Source: an uncultured Oscillospiraceae bacterium
GTDB lineage: Bacteria; Bacillota; Clostridia; Oscillospirales; Ruminococcaceae
DNA length: 30,436 nt
Assembly (NCBI GenBank): GCA_947522735.1
Contig: CANNTZ010000025.1
Span: 1-30,436, forward strand
Reading direction: 5' to 3'
This document shows, one piece after another, positions 1 through 7,373 of this stretch (position 1 is its first letter; each line of letters opens with the position of its first letter). A model generated the notes under the pieces. That model was not told the origin of the DNA. It was given only the letters and a program-made list of their open reading frames with translations, and did no database searches. Made by a program: the position numbers and the translations under genes.

Positions 1-1211
1 GAGAGGTTCAGTCCTACACGCTCTACAATGAGAATGGCAACAAGCGTCGCATCTTCCAGAACTTCCTTGATGCGAAAGCTGGCGACATGATCATCGGGTA
101 CGAATCCAATCCGGTAAAGCAGATTGTTGCCATCGGTCGTGTGAGCGCAGAACAAGACGGTGAGAAGTTGTTCTTTGAAAAGGTCGAAGGCCTGACTTCA
201 CCGATTGATTATGCGACCTTGAGAGGGTGCCCGGAGCTGGAGCGTATGGAGTATTTCCAGAATCCGCAAGGCAGCCTGTTCAAACTCACCAGAGGCGAAT
301 TTGACTTCATCCTTGATATGATTCGTGAGGAAAATCCGGTAGCGCAGGAGGCCTCTATTGACGCTTACACAAAGAGCGATTTCCTCGATGAAGTGTATAT
401 GACCGAAAAACGCTACGAGAACCTTGTGGCCGTTCTTCGCAATAAGAAGAACATTATCCTGCAGGGTGCTCCCGGTGTTGGTAAGACTTTCGCCGCAAGA
501 CGTCTGGCGTGGTCCATGATGGGTGAAAAGGACGATAGCCGCATCGAATTCGTTCAGTTCCACCAGAACTATTCCTACGAAGACTTCATGATGGGCTATA
601 AGCCGGTCGAGGATGGTTTCGAGCTGAAGTATGGTATTTTCTATCGCTTCTGCCAGAAGGCCGCCAACCAGCCGGACAAGGAGTTCTTCTTTATCATCGA
701 CGAAATCAACCGTGGAAACATGAGTAAAATCTTCGGTGAGTTGCTGATGCTGATTGAGAAGGACTACAGAGGCACAAAAGCGACTCTCGCTTACAACGGG
801 CTCTCGTTCTCCGTCCCGAAGAACCTCTACATCATCGGCATGATGAATACTGCGGACCGCAGCCTTGCCATGATCGACTATGCGCTTCGTCGCCGCTTCA
901 GCTTCTTTGAGGTGGAACCGGGCTTCGATTCCGAGGGATTCATCCATTACCAGAACAGCCTGAACAACGAGACGCTGAACGAACTCGTTAATAAGGTGAA
1001 AGACCTGAACCGTGAAATCTCCCTTGATAAGTCGTTGGGTAAGGGCTTCTGCATCGGCCACAGCTATTTCTGCGGCAGGGATGTTTGCACTGAGGAGTGG
1101 CTGCACTCCATCGTTGACTACGACATTCTTCCGATGCTCAGCGAGTATTGGTTCGACGACGCCAACAAGCTCCAGCGTTGGGAGAACATTCTGCAAGGTG
1201 TGTTTCAATGA
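1..1211 (+). CDS. mcrB: McrB-type AAA+ GTPase of a McrBC restriction system, with EVE-like N-terminal domain (5' end outside window)
   Basis: The reading frame is open from base 3, so the true start lies upstream of the window. The first ~40 visible codons (about 3-160) read like an EVE-type domain, with YTLYNENGNKRR, GDMIIGYES and IVAIGRV; EVE domains are known to bind modified cytosine and often replace the McrB DNA-reading domain. Next comes the motor: Walker A GAPGVGKT (465-488), Walker B IIDEINRGN (about 693-720), and the McrB GTP signature MNTADRS with the DYALRRRF arginine finger region (about 840-900). In this family GTP hydrolysis drives translocation and activates McrC. The gene overlaps mcrC by ATGA, so the two are translationally coupled. 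GC is lower than in the metabolic genes of the window. McrB assignment is firm; EVE assignment is from motif recognition only. Confidence 0.93.
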   Translation, partial: EVQSYTLYNENGNKRRIFQNFLDAKAGDMIIGYESNPVKQIVAIGRVSAEQDGEKLFFEKVEGLTSPIDYATLRGCPELERMEYFQNPQGSLFKLTRGEFDFILDMIREENPVAQEASIDAYTKSDFLDEVYMTEKRYENLVAVLRNKKNIILQGAPGVGKTFAARRLAWSMMGEKDDSRIEFVQFHQNYSYEDFMMGYKPVEDGFELKYGIFYRFCQKAANQPDKEFFFIIDEINRGNMSKIFGELLMLIEKDYRGTKATLAYNGLSFSVPKNLYIIGMMNTADRSLAMIDYALRRRFSFFEVEPGFDSEGFIHYQNSLNNETLNELVNKVKDLNREISLDKSLGKGFCIGHSYFCGRDVCTEEWLHSIVDYDILPMLSEYWFDDANKLQRWENILQGVFQ

Positions 1212-2263
1212 TTAAGGATAAGAGCATCTTCATAAAAAACATATACTATATGCTTTCGTATGCCTTCACGACGCTGAATCAAGGCGGTTATGAGGATGTT
1301 GCTACCGAAGAGTTCGAGAACATGCATAACCTCTTCGCTGCGATTCTGGCGAAGGGCATCAGCAGACAGTTAAAGCAGGGCCTTTACCGGGAGTATTTGA
1401 ACCGTAAAGAGGATGTCGCAGTAGTCCGTGGCAAGATCGATATGCCGGGGACCATTCAGAACCGCCTTGCCAGAAAGCGGGTGCTGACCTGCGAGTACGA
1501 CGAGCTTTCTGAAAACAATCTTCTGAATCAGATACTGAAAACGACCGTTATGCTTCTGCTCCGGCACACGAGGGTGGATCAGGAGTACAAAAGCGAACTG
1601 AAAAAGGAAATGCTGTTCTTCTCGAATGTTGACACAATCGATCCTACTACGATCCGCTGGTCAGCCATTCGGTTCCAGAGGAACAACAATACCTATCGTA
1701 TGCTCATCAGCCTCTGCCAGCTCATTCTGGAAGGAATGCTTCTGACCACAGACTCTGGAGAATACAAGCTGGCCTCTTTTGTGGATGAACAGCGCATGAA
1801 CCGTCTGTACGAGAAATTCATCCTCGAATACTACGCCAAGGAGTGTCCGCAGGTGACGGCGACGGCCTCGCAGATCCCGTGGGCCTTGGATGATGGTATC
1901 GGGACGATGCTGCCGGTAATGCAGAGCGACATCATGCTCACCAGAGGGAGCGAGGTGCTTATCATTGACGCTAAGTATTACACGCATACCACGCAGACTC
2001 AGTACGACGTCCACACGCTCCATTCCGGCAATCTGTATCAGATCTTTACCTACGTCAAGAACAAGGATACGGAGTTCGGGGATCAGCCCCACAAGGTTTC
2101 CGGCATGCTCCTTTATGCCGCAACGGACGAGGCCATTCAGCCGGACAACAGCTACCAGATGAGTGGCAACAAGATCAGTGTGAGGACGCTTGATTTGAAC
2201 CGTGATTTCTCGGAGATTGCCGCACAGCTGAATGCGATTGTGGATGAGCACTTTCCGAGTTGA
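1208..2263 (+). CDS. mcrC: McrC, nuclease subunit of the McrBC system
   Basis: A 351-residue protein. The start is the ATG at 1208, which overlaps the mcrB stop (ATGA); the frame is open further upstream, but that extension lies inside mcrB and is spurious. The C-terminal half carries a PD-(D/E)xK nuclease core: D241 in QSDIML, then D254-A-K256 in LIIDAKYY, followed by the family-typical segment LHSGNLYQIFTYVKN. The N-terminal part (KNIYYMLSYAF) matches the McrB-interacting region of McrC. Family knowledge: McrC cuts DNA containing modified cytosine when recruited by McrB. Two terminator-like hairpins follow. This is the last gene of the island before the ABC transporter operon, which converges on it. 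Confidence 0.93.
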   Translation: MIKDKSIFIKNIYYMLSYAFTTLNQGGYEDVATEEFENMHNLFAAILAKGISRQLKQGLYREYLNRKEDVAVVRGKIDMPGTIQNRLARKRVLTCEYDELSENNLLNQILKTTVMLLLRHTRVDQEYKSELKKEMLFFSNVDTIDPTTIRWSAIRFQRNNNTYRMLISLCQLILEGMLLTTDSGEYKLASFVDEQRMNRLYEKFILEYYAKECPQVTATASQIPWALDDGIGTMLPVMQSDIMLTRGSEVLIIDAKYYTHTTQTQYDVHTLHSGNLYQIFTYVKNKDTEFGDQPHKVSGMLLYAATDEAIQPDNSYQMSGNKISVRTLDLNRDFSEIAAQLNAIVDEHFPS

Positions 2264-2368
2264 ACCTTTTAATTATTCCACACTTTTTAATTATTTCTCT
2301 GGCAGCCGGTTTTGAGGGGTAAGTTTCAAAAGCCACAGAACCAGCCAGCAATAATCGAATAAACAGAA

Positions 2369-2425
2369 AAAGGGCTTCCGAAGCTCTGCTGTAAAACACA
2401 GCGGAACCTCGAAAGCCCTTTATTT
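2369..2425 (+). terminator. Hairpin terminator after mcrC
   Basis: The arms AAAGGGCTT (2369-2377) and AAGCCCTTT (2413-2421) pair, and the stem continues imperfectly inward through CGAAG/CTTCGAG-like and CTGTG/CACAG pairs. It ends in a weak TTTATTT tract. It lies about 105 bases after the mcrC stop. Confidence 0.6.
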
Positions 2426-2426
2426 C

Positions 2427-2465
2427 AAGCCTTTTTCAGCACTTATGTGCCTGAGAAGGCTTTTT
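2427..2465 (+). terminator. Second hairpin with T-run between mcrC and the converging ABC operon
   Basis: AAGCCTTTTTCAGCAC (2427-2442) pairs, with one bulge, with GTGCCTGAGAAGGCTT around a TTAT loop, and is followed by TTTTT. On the minus strand the stem is flanked by AAAAA and could also stop transcription from the permease side. Confidence 0.6.
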
Positions 2466-2489
2466 CTGTTTGTATCAAAGACAGCGTCT

Positions 2490-2528
2490 TTATCGAACCG
2501 GCGTGCGGGGCCTGCGTTTTTTTTGCAT
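2490..2528 (-). pseudogene. Apparent remnant of a second ABC permease (LplC-like) start
   Basis: The stop of the LplB-type permease is TGATG, so an ATG at 2528 is coupled to it exactly as expected for the next gene of the operon. That frame gives only 12 residues (MQKKRRPRTPVR) before TAA at 2490-2492; the basic start resembles the cytoplasmic N-terminus of LplC/YtcP permeases. In the neighbouring frame the next bases read DKDAVFDTN, similar to the D-x-V-F-D-x-x-N segment just before the first membrane helix of such permeases. After about 2470 the sequence is terminator hairpins and mcrC. I infer a second permease cut off within its first ~25 codons. It could instead be an assembly junction or chance. 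Confidence 0.45.
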
Positions 2529-3448
2529 CAGTAAAGCCCCCTTCCGGTCAGCCTGTTGGAGGCGGTGTTCGCGCAGAGCATCAGCGTGGCCGAAATGACT
2601 GACAGCACCAGCCCGACGGCGGTCGCATAGGAGAACCGGGCGTTCACCATGCCGGTGTTGTATATGTAATAGCTGAGTGTGTTTGCGCGCTCGATGTTGA
2701 CGTTGTTGGACAGATAGTACGCCTGATCGAAGCCGACATGCGGGATGGAGCCGACGCTGAGGATGAGATTTATCGCGATGATGCCCCTGAGCTGTGGCAG
2801 AGTTATATACCACATTCGCGCAAAGCGTCCCGCGCCGTCTATCTTCGCCGCCTCGTAGATTGTCTCATCGATGCCGGAGATGACCGCGAGATAGAGTATC
2901 GCCGACCAGCCCATCTCCTTCCACACCGACGCCGTAACCGTCATCAGCCAGTAGCTGTCGCGCGAGGTCAGGATGTTCAGCGGCTTTGAGAGCAGACCGA
3001 CGCTCAGCAGCATCTGGTTGACGACACCGTCCTTTGCGGAGAACAGCGCCGTCAGAATTACGGCCATGATTATCCACGAGATGAAGTGCGGCAGATAGCT
3101 GACGGTCTGTACCACTCGCTTGAAGCCGGTGGAGCGTATCTCGTTGAGCAGCAGCGCGAAGATGATAACCACCGGCATGCTGATTATTATGCTCAGCACG
3201 CCGATTCCGACGGTGTTGAGGATTATCTGCGGCATATAGTAATCGCTGAAGATGTTTCTGAAGTTATCAAGGCCACACCACGCGCTTTTCCATATACCGC
3301 TCCTGAGCCGGTAATCCTTGAAGGCGATGACAAGGCCGCCCATTGGGATATAGTTGAAGATGACCGTCAGCACTACCGCCGGAAATATCAGCAGATGATA
3401 TCCGAGCTGCTTTTTCAGCCTGACGCCAAGTCTTTTCCCTTTTGCCAT
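2528..3448 (-). CDS. LplB/UgpA-type sugar ABC transporter permease
   Basis: A 306-residue inner-membrane permease of the CUT1 family. The start chosen is the ATG at 3448, preceded by AAGGAG eight bases upstream; the frame is open for 34 more codons but these cross a hairpin-rich spacer with no ribosome site. Features in order are a basic N-terminus (MAKGKRLG), helix 1 LLIFPAVVLTVIF with the family signature NYIPMGGLVIAFKDYR, about five further helices, and the EAA loop EAAKIDGAGRFARMWYITLPQL that contacts the ATPase. It lies downstream of the binding-protein gene. CUT1 importers normally need two different permeases; no intact second one is present here, only the scar overlapping this stop codon. 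The ATPase is usually encoded elsewhere (MsmX-type). Confidence 0.93.
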   Translation of the reverse strand: MAKGKRLGVRLKKQLGYHLLIFPAVVLTVIFNYIPMGGLVIAFKDYRLRSGIWKSAWCGLDNFRNIFSDYYMPQIILNTVGIGVLSIIISMPVVIIFALLLNEIRSTGFKRVVQTVSYLPHFISWIIMAVILTALFSAKDGVVNQMLLSVGLLSKPLNILTSRDSYWLMTVTASVWKEMGWSAILYLAVISGIDETIYEAAKIDGAGRFARMWYITLPQLRGIIAINLILSVGSIPHVGFDQAYYLSNNVNIERANTLSYYIYNTGMVNARFSYATAVGLVLSVISATLMLCANTASNRLTGRGLY

Positions 3449-3495
3449 TGATAAGCTCCTTCCCACTGATCCGTTTTGTGATTTTGCAAGCCTTC

Positions 3496-3543
3496 GCTTA
3501 CAGGCCGCTGAAAAAGACCGTTCTTTTTCACCGGCCTGTAAGC
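3496..3543. promoter_or_regulatory. Large inverted repeat between binding-protein and permease genes
   Basis: Arms of 22 bases (3496-3517 and 3522-3543) match at 21 positions around a 4-base loop. There is no strong T-run, so it is more likely an mRNA-stabilising or processing hairpin that lets the binding protein be made in excess over the permease than a full terminator. A smaller hairpin, GCCGGT...ACCGGC, lies at 3556-3574, also in this spacer. Confidence 0.7.
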
Positions 3544-3623
3544 GCCGCATCCGTGGCCGGTGTTAAAAACCGGCGCGCCGGAAACGCCATGCAGCGCATC
3601 CGGCGCATCAAAAAAGTCATCGA

Positions 3624-5423
3624 TCACTGAAAGACGACTCCGCCCGCTTCCATGTTGGCTATATACTCCCTGGTCAGGCCGAGAACATATTCCTTGAGGT
3701 GTTCAAGTCCGTTATCCTTGATAACGCCGAGGCACTCGTTATAGAGCTTTTCAAATGTGGCCTCATCCTTTGCGAGGATCATCTGGGTCACATAATTGCC
3801 CACAATCTCGCCTATCTGCTTTACCTCCCTGCTGTACTCGGAATCCGCCGGCTCGTTAGCAAGCACAGACCGAGTAGCCGCCGCATAGGTGTCGAACCTC
3901 ATGAAGCTCTTGCCGCGCGCCTTTTGAGCGTCGGCCGGGTCGTAAGAGGCGAAATAATCGTAATCGTAGCCGCCGACCAGCCAGTCGATATCGGAGTTGC
4001 CCACGCCTCTCGCCTTACGTCCCTCCTGAGTGGAGGCCTCGCCGATATATTTGCAGTAGGTCTCGCCGCTGTCGCTCTCGCCCAGCTCCCAGTCAACGCC
4101 GTAGACTCCGGCGTGGGTGAGGCACTCGCCGTATTCGGATTCGAGGAACTCAAAGAATTTAATGGTGCGCTCCGGGTTCTCGCAGTCCTTGGTGATGACG
4201 CAGCAGGCGCCGGTCAGGTCGATCATGGAATAGGAGTATCCGGCGTCGGTGTGCTCGCCGTCATTGACCATACCTATCCTGACATAATACGCATCCGGAA
4301 CATTTTCCTGAAGCGTTGCGAAGCCAAGGCTTACAGGCCAGGTGTTTTCGCCGCAGAATACCAGCGTCGAGCCGGACTGCATCTCCTCGTAGAAGTTGGT
4401 GAAAGCAAAGCTGGACTCGTCCACCCAGCCGTTCTGCGCGGTCTGCCACATATATTTGCAGGCCTTATATCCGGCCTCGTCCTCCAGCCAGTAGCTTACG
4501 CTGTCGGTATCATGGTTATAGAAAATGCCAAGACCGCCGCCATAGCTCTGCTGTCCGCCAAAGCTGTTGTAGAACGGCTGTCCCACTCCGCCGTCACTCT
4601 TATAGAAGAGAGCCGGGTACATGAGGGTGTATTTGATCTCCGGATAGTTTTCCTTGTTGTCCAGATAATAATTGATGTACTCTTCCATGTCGTCAAGGGT
4701 CTCGATGCTGAACGGATCAATACCCATGTCGTCGCAGATATCGCCGCGAACCGCAAACCAGCCGTTTGCAAAGGCGTAATCCTTGGAGAGCGGAGACAGC
4801 GCCTGGATCGGAATATTCCACAGCGTGCCGTTCTCATCCTTGGCAAGGTTGGCAACGGCCTCGGGAATGAGCTCCCACATGAGCGGGCAATATTGATCGA
4901 TAAGCTCGCTTACGCTGTATATGCCGTCTCCGTCGCGCAGATCCCTGTACTGCGCCGAGGAGGTATTGATGGTCCTGATGACGTCAGGGAGCTTTTCGCC
5001 GCTGGCGATCATGAGGGTCAGCTCGTTGCCCTCGGCGTCGGAGGCAAATTTGCCGTCTACGGTGACGCCGGTGAGCTCAACAATCTTCTGCTGTATCGCA
5101 GTGTTCCAGGTGAACTCCCCGCCAACGATGGGGGCCATACTATTATAATAGACCGATATGGTTATCGGCGAGGTGTCGTCCATCCACTCAAGATACTCCG
5201 GATCCTTGCGCATGATCTCCGGAATCTGAACCTTAGCCGAGACCTCTCTCCACGCCTCTTCCTCGGGCTTGCTCTCGTCGCTGTCCGCAGCGCTGCTCTC
5301 GGACTGCTTAGATTCCTCGGGCCTGCTGCTCTCGCCGCCGTTTCCGGCGCAGCCCGCCATCAGCGAGATCGTCATAAGCAGCGCCACAAGCAGCGCGGCT
5401 ATACGTTTAATGCTAATTTTCAT
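3624..5423 (-). CDS. LplA-type extracellular sugar-binding lipoprotein of an ABC transporter
   Basis: A 599-residue secreted lipoprotein. The N-terminus is basic then hydrophobic (MKISIKRIAALLVALLM) and ends in a lipobox LMAGC with the lipidated Cys at 25, followed by a Ser/Glu-rich linker (about 27-55). The rest resembles the large family 1 solute-binding proteins that accompany LplB/YtcP permeases and bind oligosaccharides at the cell surface. The ATG at 5423 follows AAAGGG about ten bases upstream. It is the first gene of the minus-strand operon and is divergent from a YesN/YesM pair, a common arrangement for glycan-induced importers. The exact sugar cannot be read from the sequence. Confidence 0.9.
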   Translation of the reverse strand: MKISIKRIAALLVALLMTISLMAGCAGNGGESSRPEESKQSESSAADSDESKPEEEAWREVSAKVQIPEIMRKDPEYLEWMDDTSPITISVYYNSMAPIVGGEFTWNTAIQQKIVELTGVTVDGKFASDAEGNELTLMIASGEKLPDVIRTINTSSAQYRDLRDGDGIYSVSELIDQYCPLMWELIPEAVANLAKDENGTLWNIPIQALSPLSKDYAFANGWFAVRGDICDDMGIDPFSIETLDDMEEYINYYLDNKENYPEIKYTLMYPALFYKSDGGVGQPFYNSFGGQQSYGGGLGIFYNHDTDSVSYWLEDEAGYKACKYMWQTAQNGWVDESSFAFTNFYEEMQSGSTLVFCGENTWPVSLGFATLQENVPDAYYVRIGMVNDGEHTDAGYSYSMIDLTGACCVITKDCENPERTIKFFEFLESEYGECLTHAGVYGVDWELGESDSGETYCKYIGEASTQEGRKARGVGNSDIDWLVGGYDYDYFASYDPADAQKARGKSFMRFDTYAAATRSVLANEPADSEYSREVKQIGEIVGNYVTQMILAKDEATFEKLYNECLGVIKDNGLEHLKEYVLGLTREYIANMEAGGVVFQ

Positions 5424-5783
5424 CTTGCCATACCCTTTCTGACTTTATATAAGTCACATATTTTTTTCGGAGCTGACGATTCAGTTATTTCTGTGCACAA
5501 AACAACTGTATATATTGTAACATTTTCGTGATATATTTCAATATTCCAAAATTGCTTTAATTATAAAATTTCAAACCTCTTTTATTCCCGTAAAGCTTCT
5601 CACATCACAAATTTTCTCTTGCTCCTCCGCCGCGGCTTATTATAAATTCATAAAAATACCGATATAACGATTAATATCCAGACTTGCTTCGACAAATCAG
5701 CAAATTTTTATTGATTTTCAACCTTGTAATGTGGTTTAATATAGTATACCGACCGTTTTCCGCAAAATTTTGGAGGTGCAGTT
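5424..5783. other. Divergent AT-rich control region between ABC operon and two-component genes
   Basis: No gene is supported in these 360 bases. The stretch is much richer in A+T than either neighbour and holds the candidate promoter for the ABC operon. For the response regulator, the best plus-strand candidate is TTGATT (5711-5716), an 18-base spacer and TTTAAT (5735-5740), which is weak. This is where a YesN-type regulator would be expected to bind; I could not identify a convincing repeated site. Confidence 0.5.
5514..5541 (-). promoter_or_regulatory. Candidate sigma-A promoter for the binding-protein/permease operon
   Basis: On the minus strand TTGAAA (5536-5541) and TACAAT (5514-5519) are separated by 16 bases. 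The predicted leader is roughly 85 bases. A palindrome TGTGCACA lies inside it at 5492-5499. Confidence 0.5.
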
Positions 5784-7367
5784 ATGATATCAGTCCTGCT
5801 TGCAGAGGACGAGGAGCTTGAAATGCGCGCCCTTGCCGAAAGCATAGATTACGCGTCGCTCGGGATGGAGATTGCGGGGAAGGCCTACAACGGCGAGGAG
5901 GCGCTGCGGCTTGTCGAGACGCTGCGTCCAGACCTGCTCATCACCGACATCGTCATGCCCAAAATAAGCGGCATCGAGCTTGCCCGGCGTGCAAAGGAGC
6001 TGAACCCCGACATCCGCGTGCTGATCATCACCGGCCACCAGCGCTTTGATTATGCCAGCCTCGCGATAGAGTGCGGCGTGGAGGGCTTTCTGATAAAGCC
6101 GCTTTTTCCCGAAAAGCTGCGAGAGCTGCTGCAAAACGCCGCAAGGAAGATTGCCGCGAACAACCGGCGGCTGTTTGCGGAAAAGCTCTATGACAAGGAG
6201 CTGCGCGCAAACCTGCCGATGCTGCGCGAGCTGTTCGCCCGCACCCTGATAGAAGGCGACGTGCCGCCAGATGCGTGCGAGCGTCTTGAATATTACGGCG
6301 TTTTGCTTGAGGACGCGCCGCTCGCCGTATTCTGTCTGCTCACCGAAAACGGCGACGGCAACGACATGACCATGCTCTCGCTGCGCCGCTGCGCCGCTGC
6401 CTTTATGGAAAAGGAGAGCCGCCGCTTTTGCTGCGCCGGGATGCACGGCGCGGACGGCGAGACGCTTTTCATAATGCTGAATCTTGAGCCGGACGAGAAC
6501 GCCGCGGCGCTCGGAGCGCTTGCGGGCAGGCTCGGCGCCGCCGTTTTCGCGGACTGCGGCTTTTCTGTGACAATCGGCGTCTCCGCCGTCGCAGCCGGAC
6601 TTGCCGGAATCCACGAGTGCGCCGCGCAGGCGTCCGGCGCGCTCAGATACCGCTTTTATCTCGGCGAGGGCAACGTCATTTTTTCCGGCGACGTCGCCAC
6701 CCCCGGGACGGGCGGCGACCCGCAGACGATACGCCGTCTGTTCCCCTCGCTGCTCGCCTGCGCCGGACGCGGCGACCGGGAGGAGGTTGAGCGGCGCTGT
6801 GCCGAGCTGCACGCAGCCGCCGCCAATTGCAGCCTGCCGCCGGAATATATGCGGATGATCTTCGCCGAGCTTATGAACGGCATCGCCTCCTCCGGCTACG
6901 AATCCGGCATCGACGCAGACAACGCGAGCGACAGGGTGATCGCCGTGCTGCGCGCCGGCACCCTTGACGAGCTTACAGGGCTTATCCGGCGCGAGCTCAT
7001 TGCGCGCAGCGAAAGCGTCGGCAACTACATCAAAAGCCGTGAGCAGTGGCTTGCCGAGCAGATACGCGAGGTTATAACCACGCAGTATTCCCGCAACCTC
7101 TCCGTGGACGACATTGCCGCGCAGGTCTACATCTCCTCCGGCTATGCCGCACGCCTGTTCCGCAAGCTCACCGGAGAAAGCATCGTCGCCTTTCTGACGC
7201 GCACCAGAATGGAGGCTGCGGCAAGGATACTGACCGATCCGAGGATCAGCATACGCGAGGCCGCCGAGGCGGTGGGCTACGTAAACATTGCCTACTTCTC
7301 CTCCGTTTTTCGCAAAACCTATAACTGCACGCCGCGCGAATACCGCGACGCCAACATAAAGGAGTGA
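5784..7367 (+). CDS. YesN-type response regulator (receiver plus AraC-type DNA-binding domain)
   Basis: A 527-residue cytoplasmic regulator. The receiver domain (1-120) has the acidic pair E8-D9, the phosphoacceptor D55 in LLITDIVMP, T83 in IITGH and K105 in IKP. A long middle region follows, and residues about 425-525 form an AraC helix-turn-helix pair (SVDDIAAQVYISSGYAARLFRKLTGE, written here in part as IAAQVYISSGY, and EAAEAVGYVNIAYFSSVFRK in part as AVGYVNIAYFS). The ATG has GGAGG eight bases upstream. The kinase gene starts 6 bases after its stop, so they are co-transcribed. Family knowledge: such regulators respond to extracellular sugars and activate the adjacent ABC importer, here the divergent operon. 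Confidence 0.95.
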   Translation: MISVLLAEDEELEMRALAESIDYASLGMEIAGKAYNGEEALRLVETLRPDLLITDIVMPKISGIELARRAKELNPDIRVLIITGHQRFDYASLAIECGVEGFLIKPLFPEKLRELLQNAARKIAANNRRLFAEKLYDKELRANLPMLRELFARTLIEGDVPPDACERLEYYGVLLEDAPLAVFCLLTENGDGNDMTMLSLRRCAAAFMEKESRRFCCAGMHGADGETLFIMLNLEPDENAAALGALAGRLGAAVFADCGFSVTIGVSAVAAGLAGIHECAAQASGALRYRFYLGEGNVIFSGDVATPGTGGDPQTIRRLFPSLLACAGRGDREEVERRCAELHAAAANCSLPPEYMRMIFAELMNGIASSGYESGIDADNASDRVIAVLRAGTLDELTGLIRRELIARSESVGNYIKSREQWLAEQIREVITTQYSRNLSVDDIAAQVYISSGYAARLFRKLTGESIVAFLTRTRMEAAARILTDPRISIREAAEAVGYVNIAYFSSVFRKTYNCTPREYRDANIKE

Positions 7368-7373
7368 GCCGCC

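Noticed and set aside
1148..1207. Upstream extension of the McrC frame
   Set aside because: Lies inside mcrB in another frame; the coupled ATG at 1208 fits the family N-terminus.
3699..5531. 610-codon open frame on the plus strand
   Set aside because: It is antisense to the binding-protein gene, which has a signal peptide, lipobox and ribosome site; the plus frame has none and is a by-product of codon bias.
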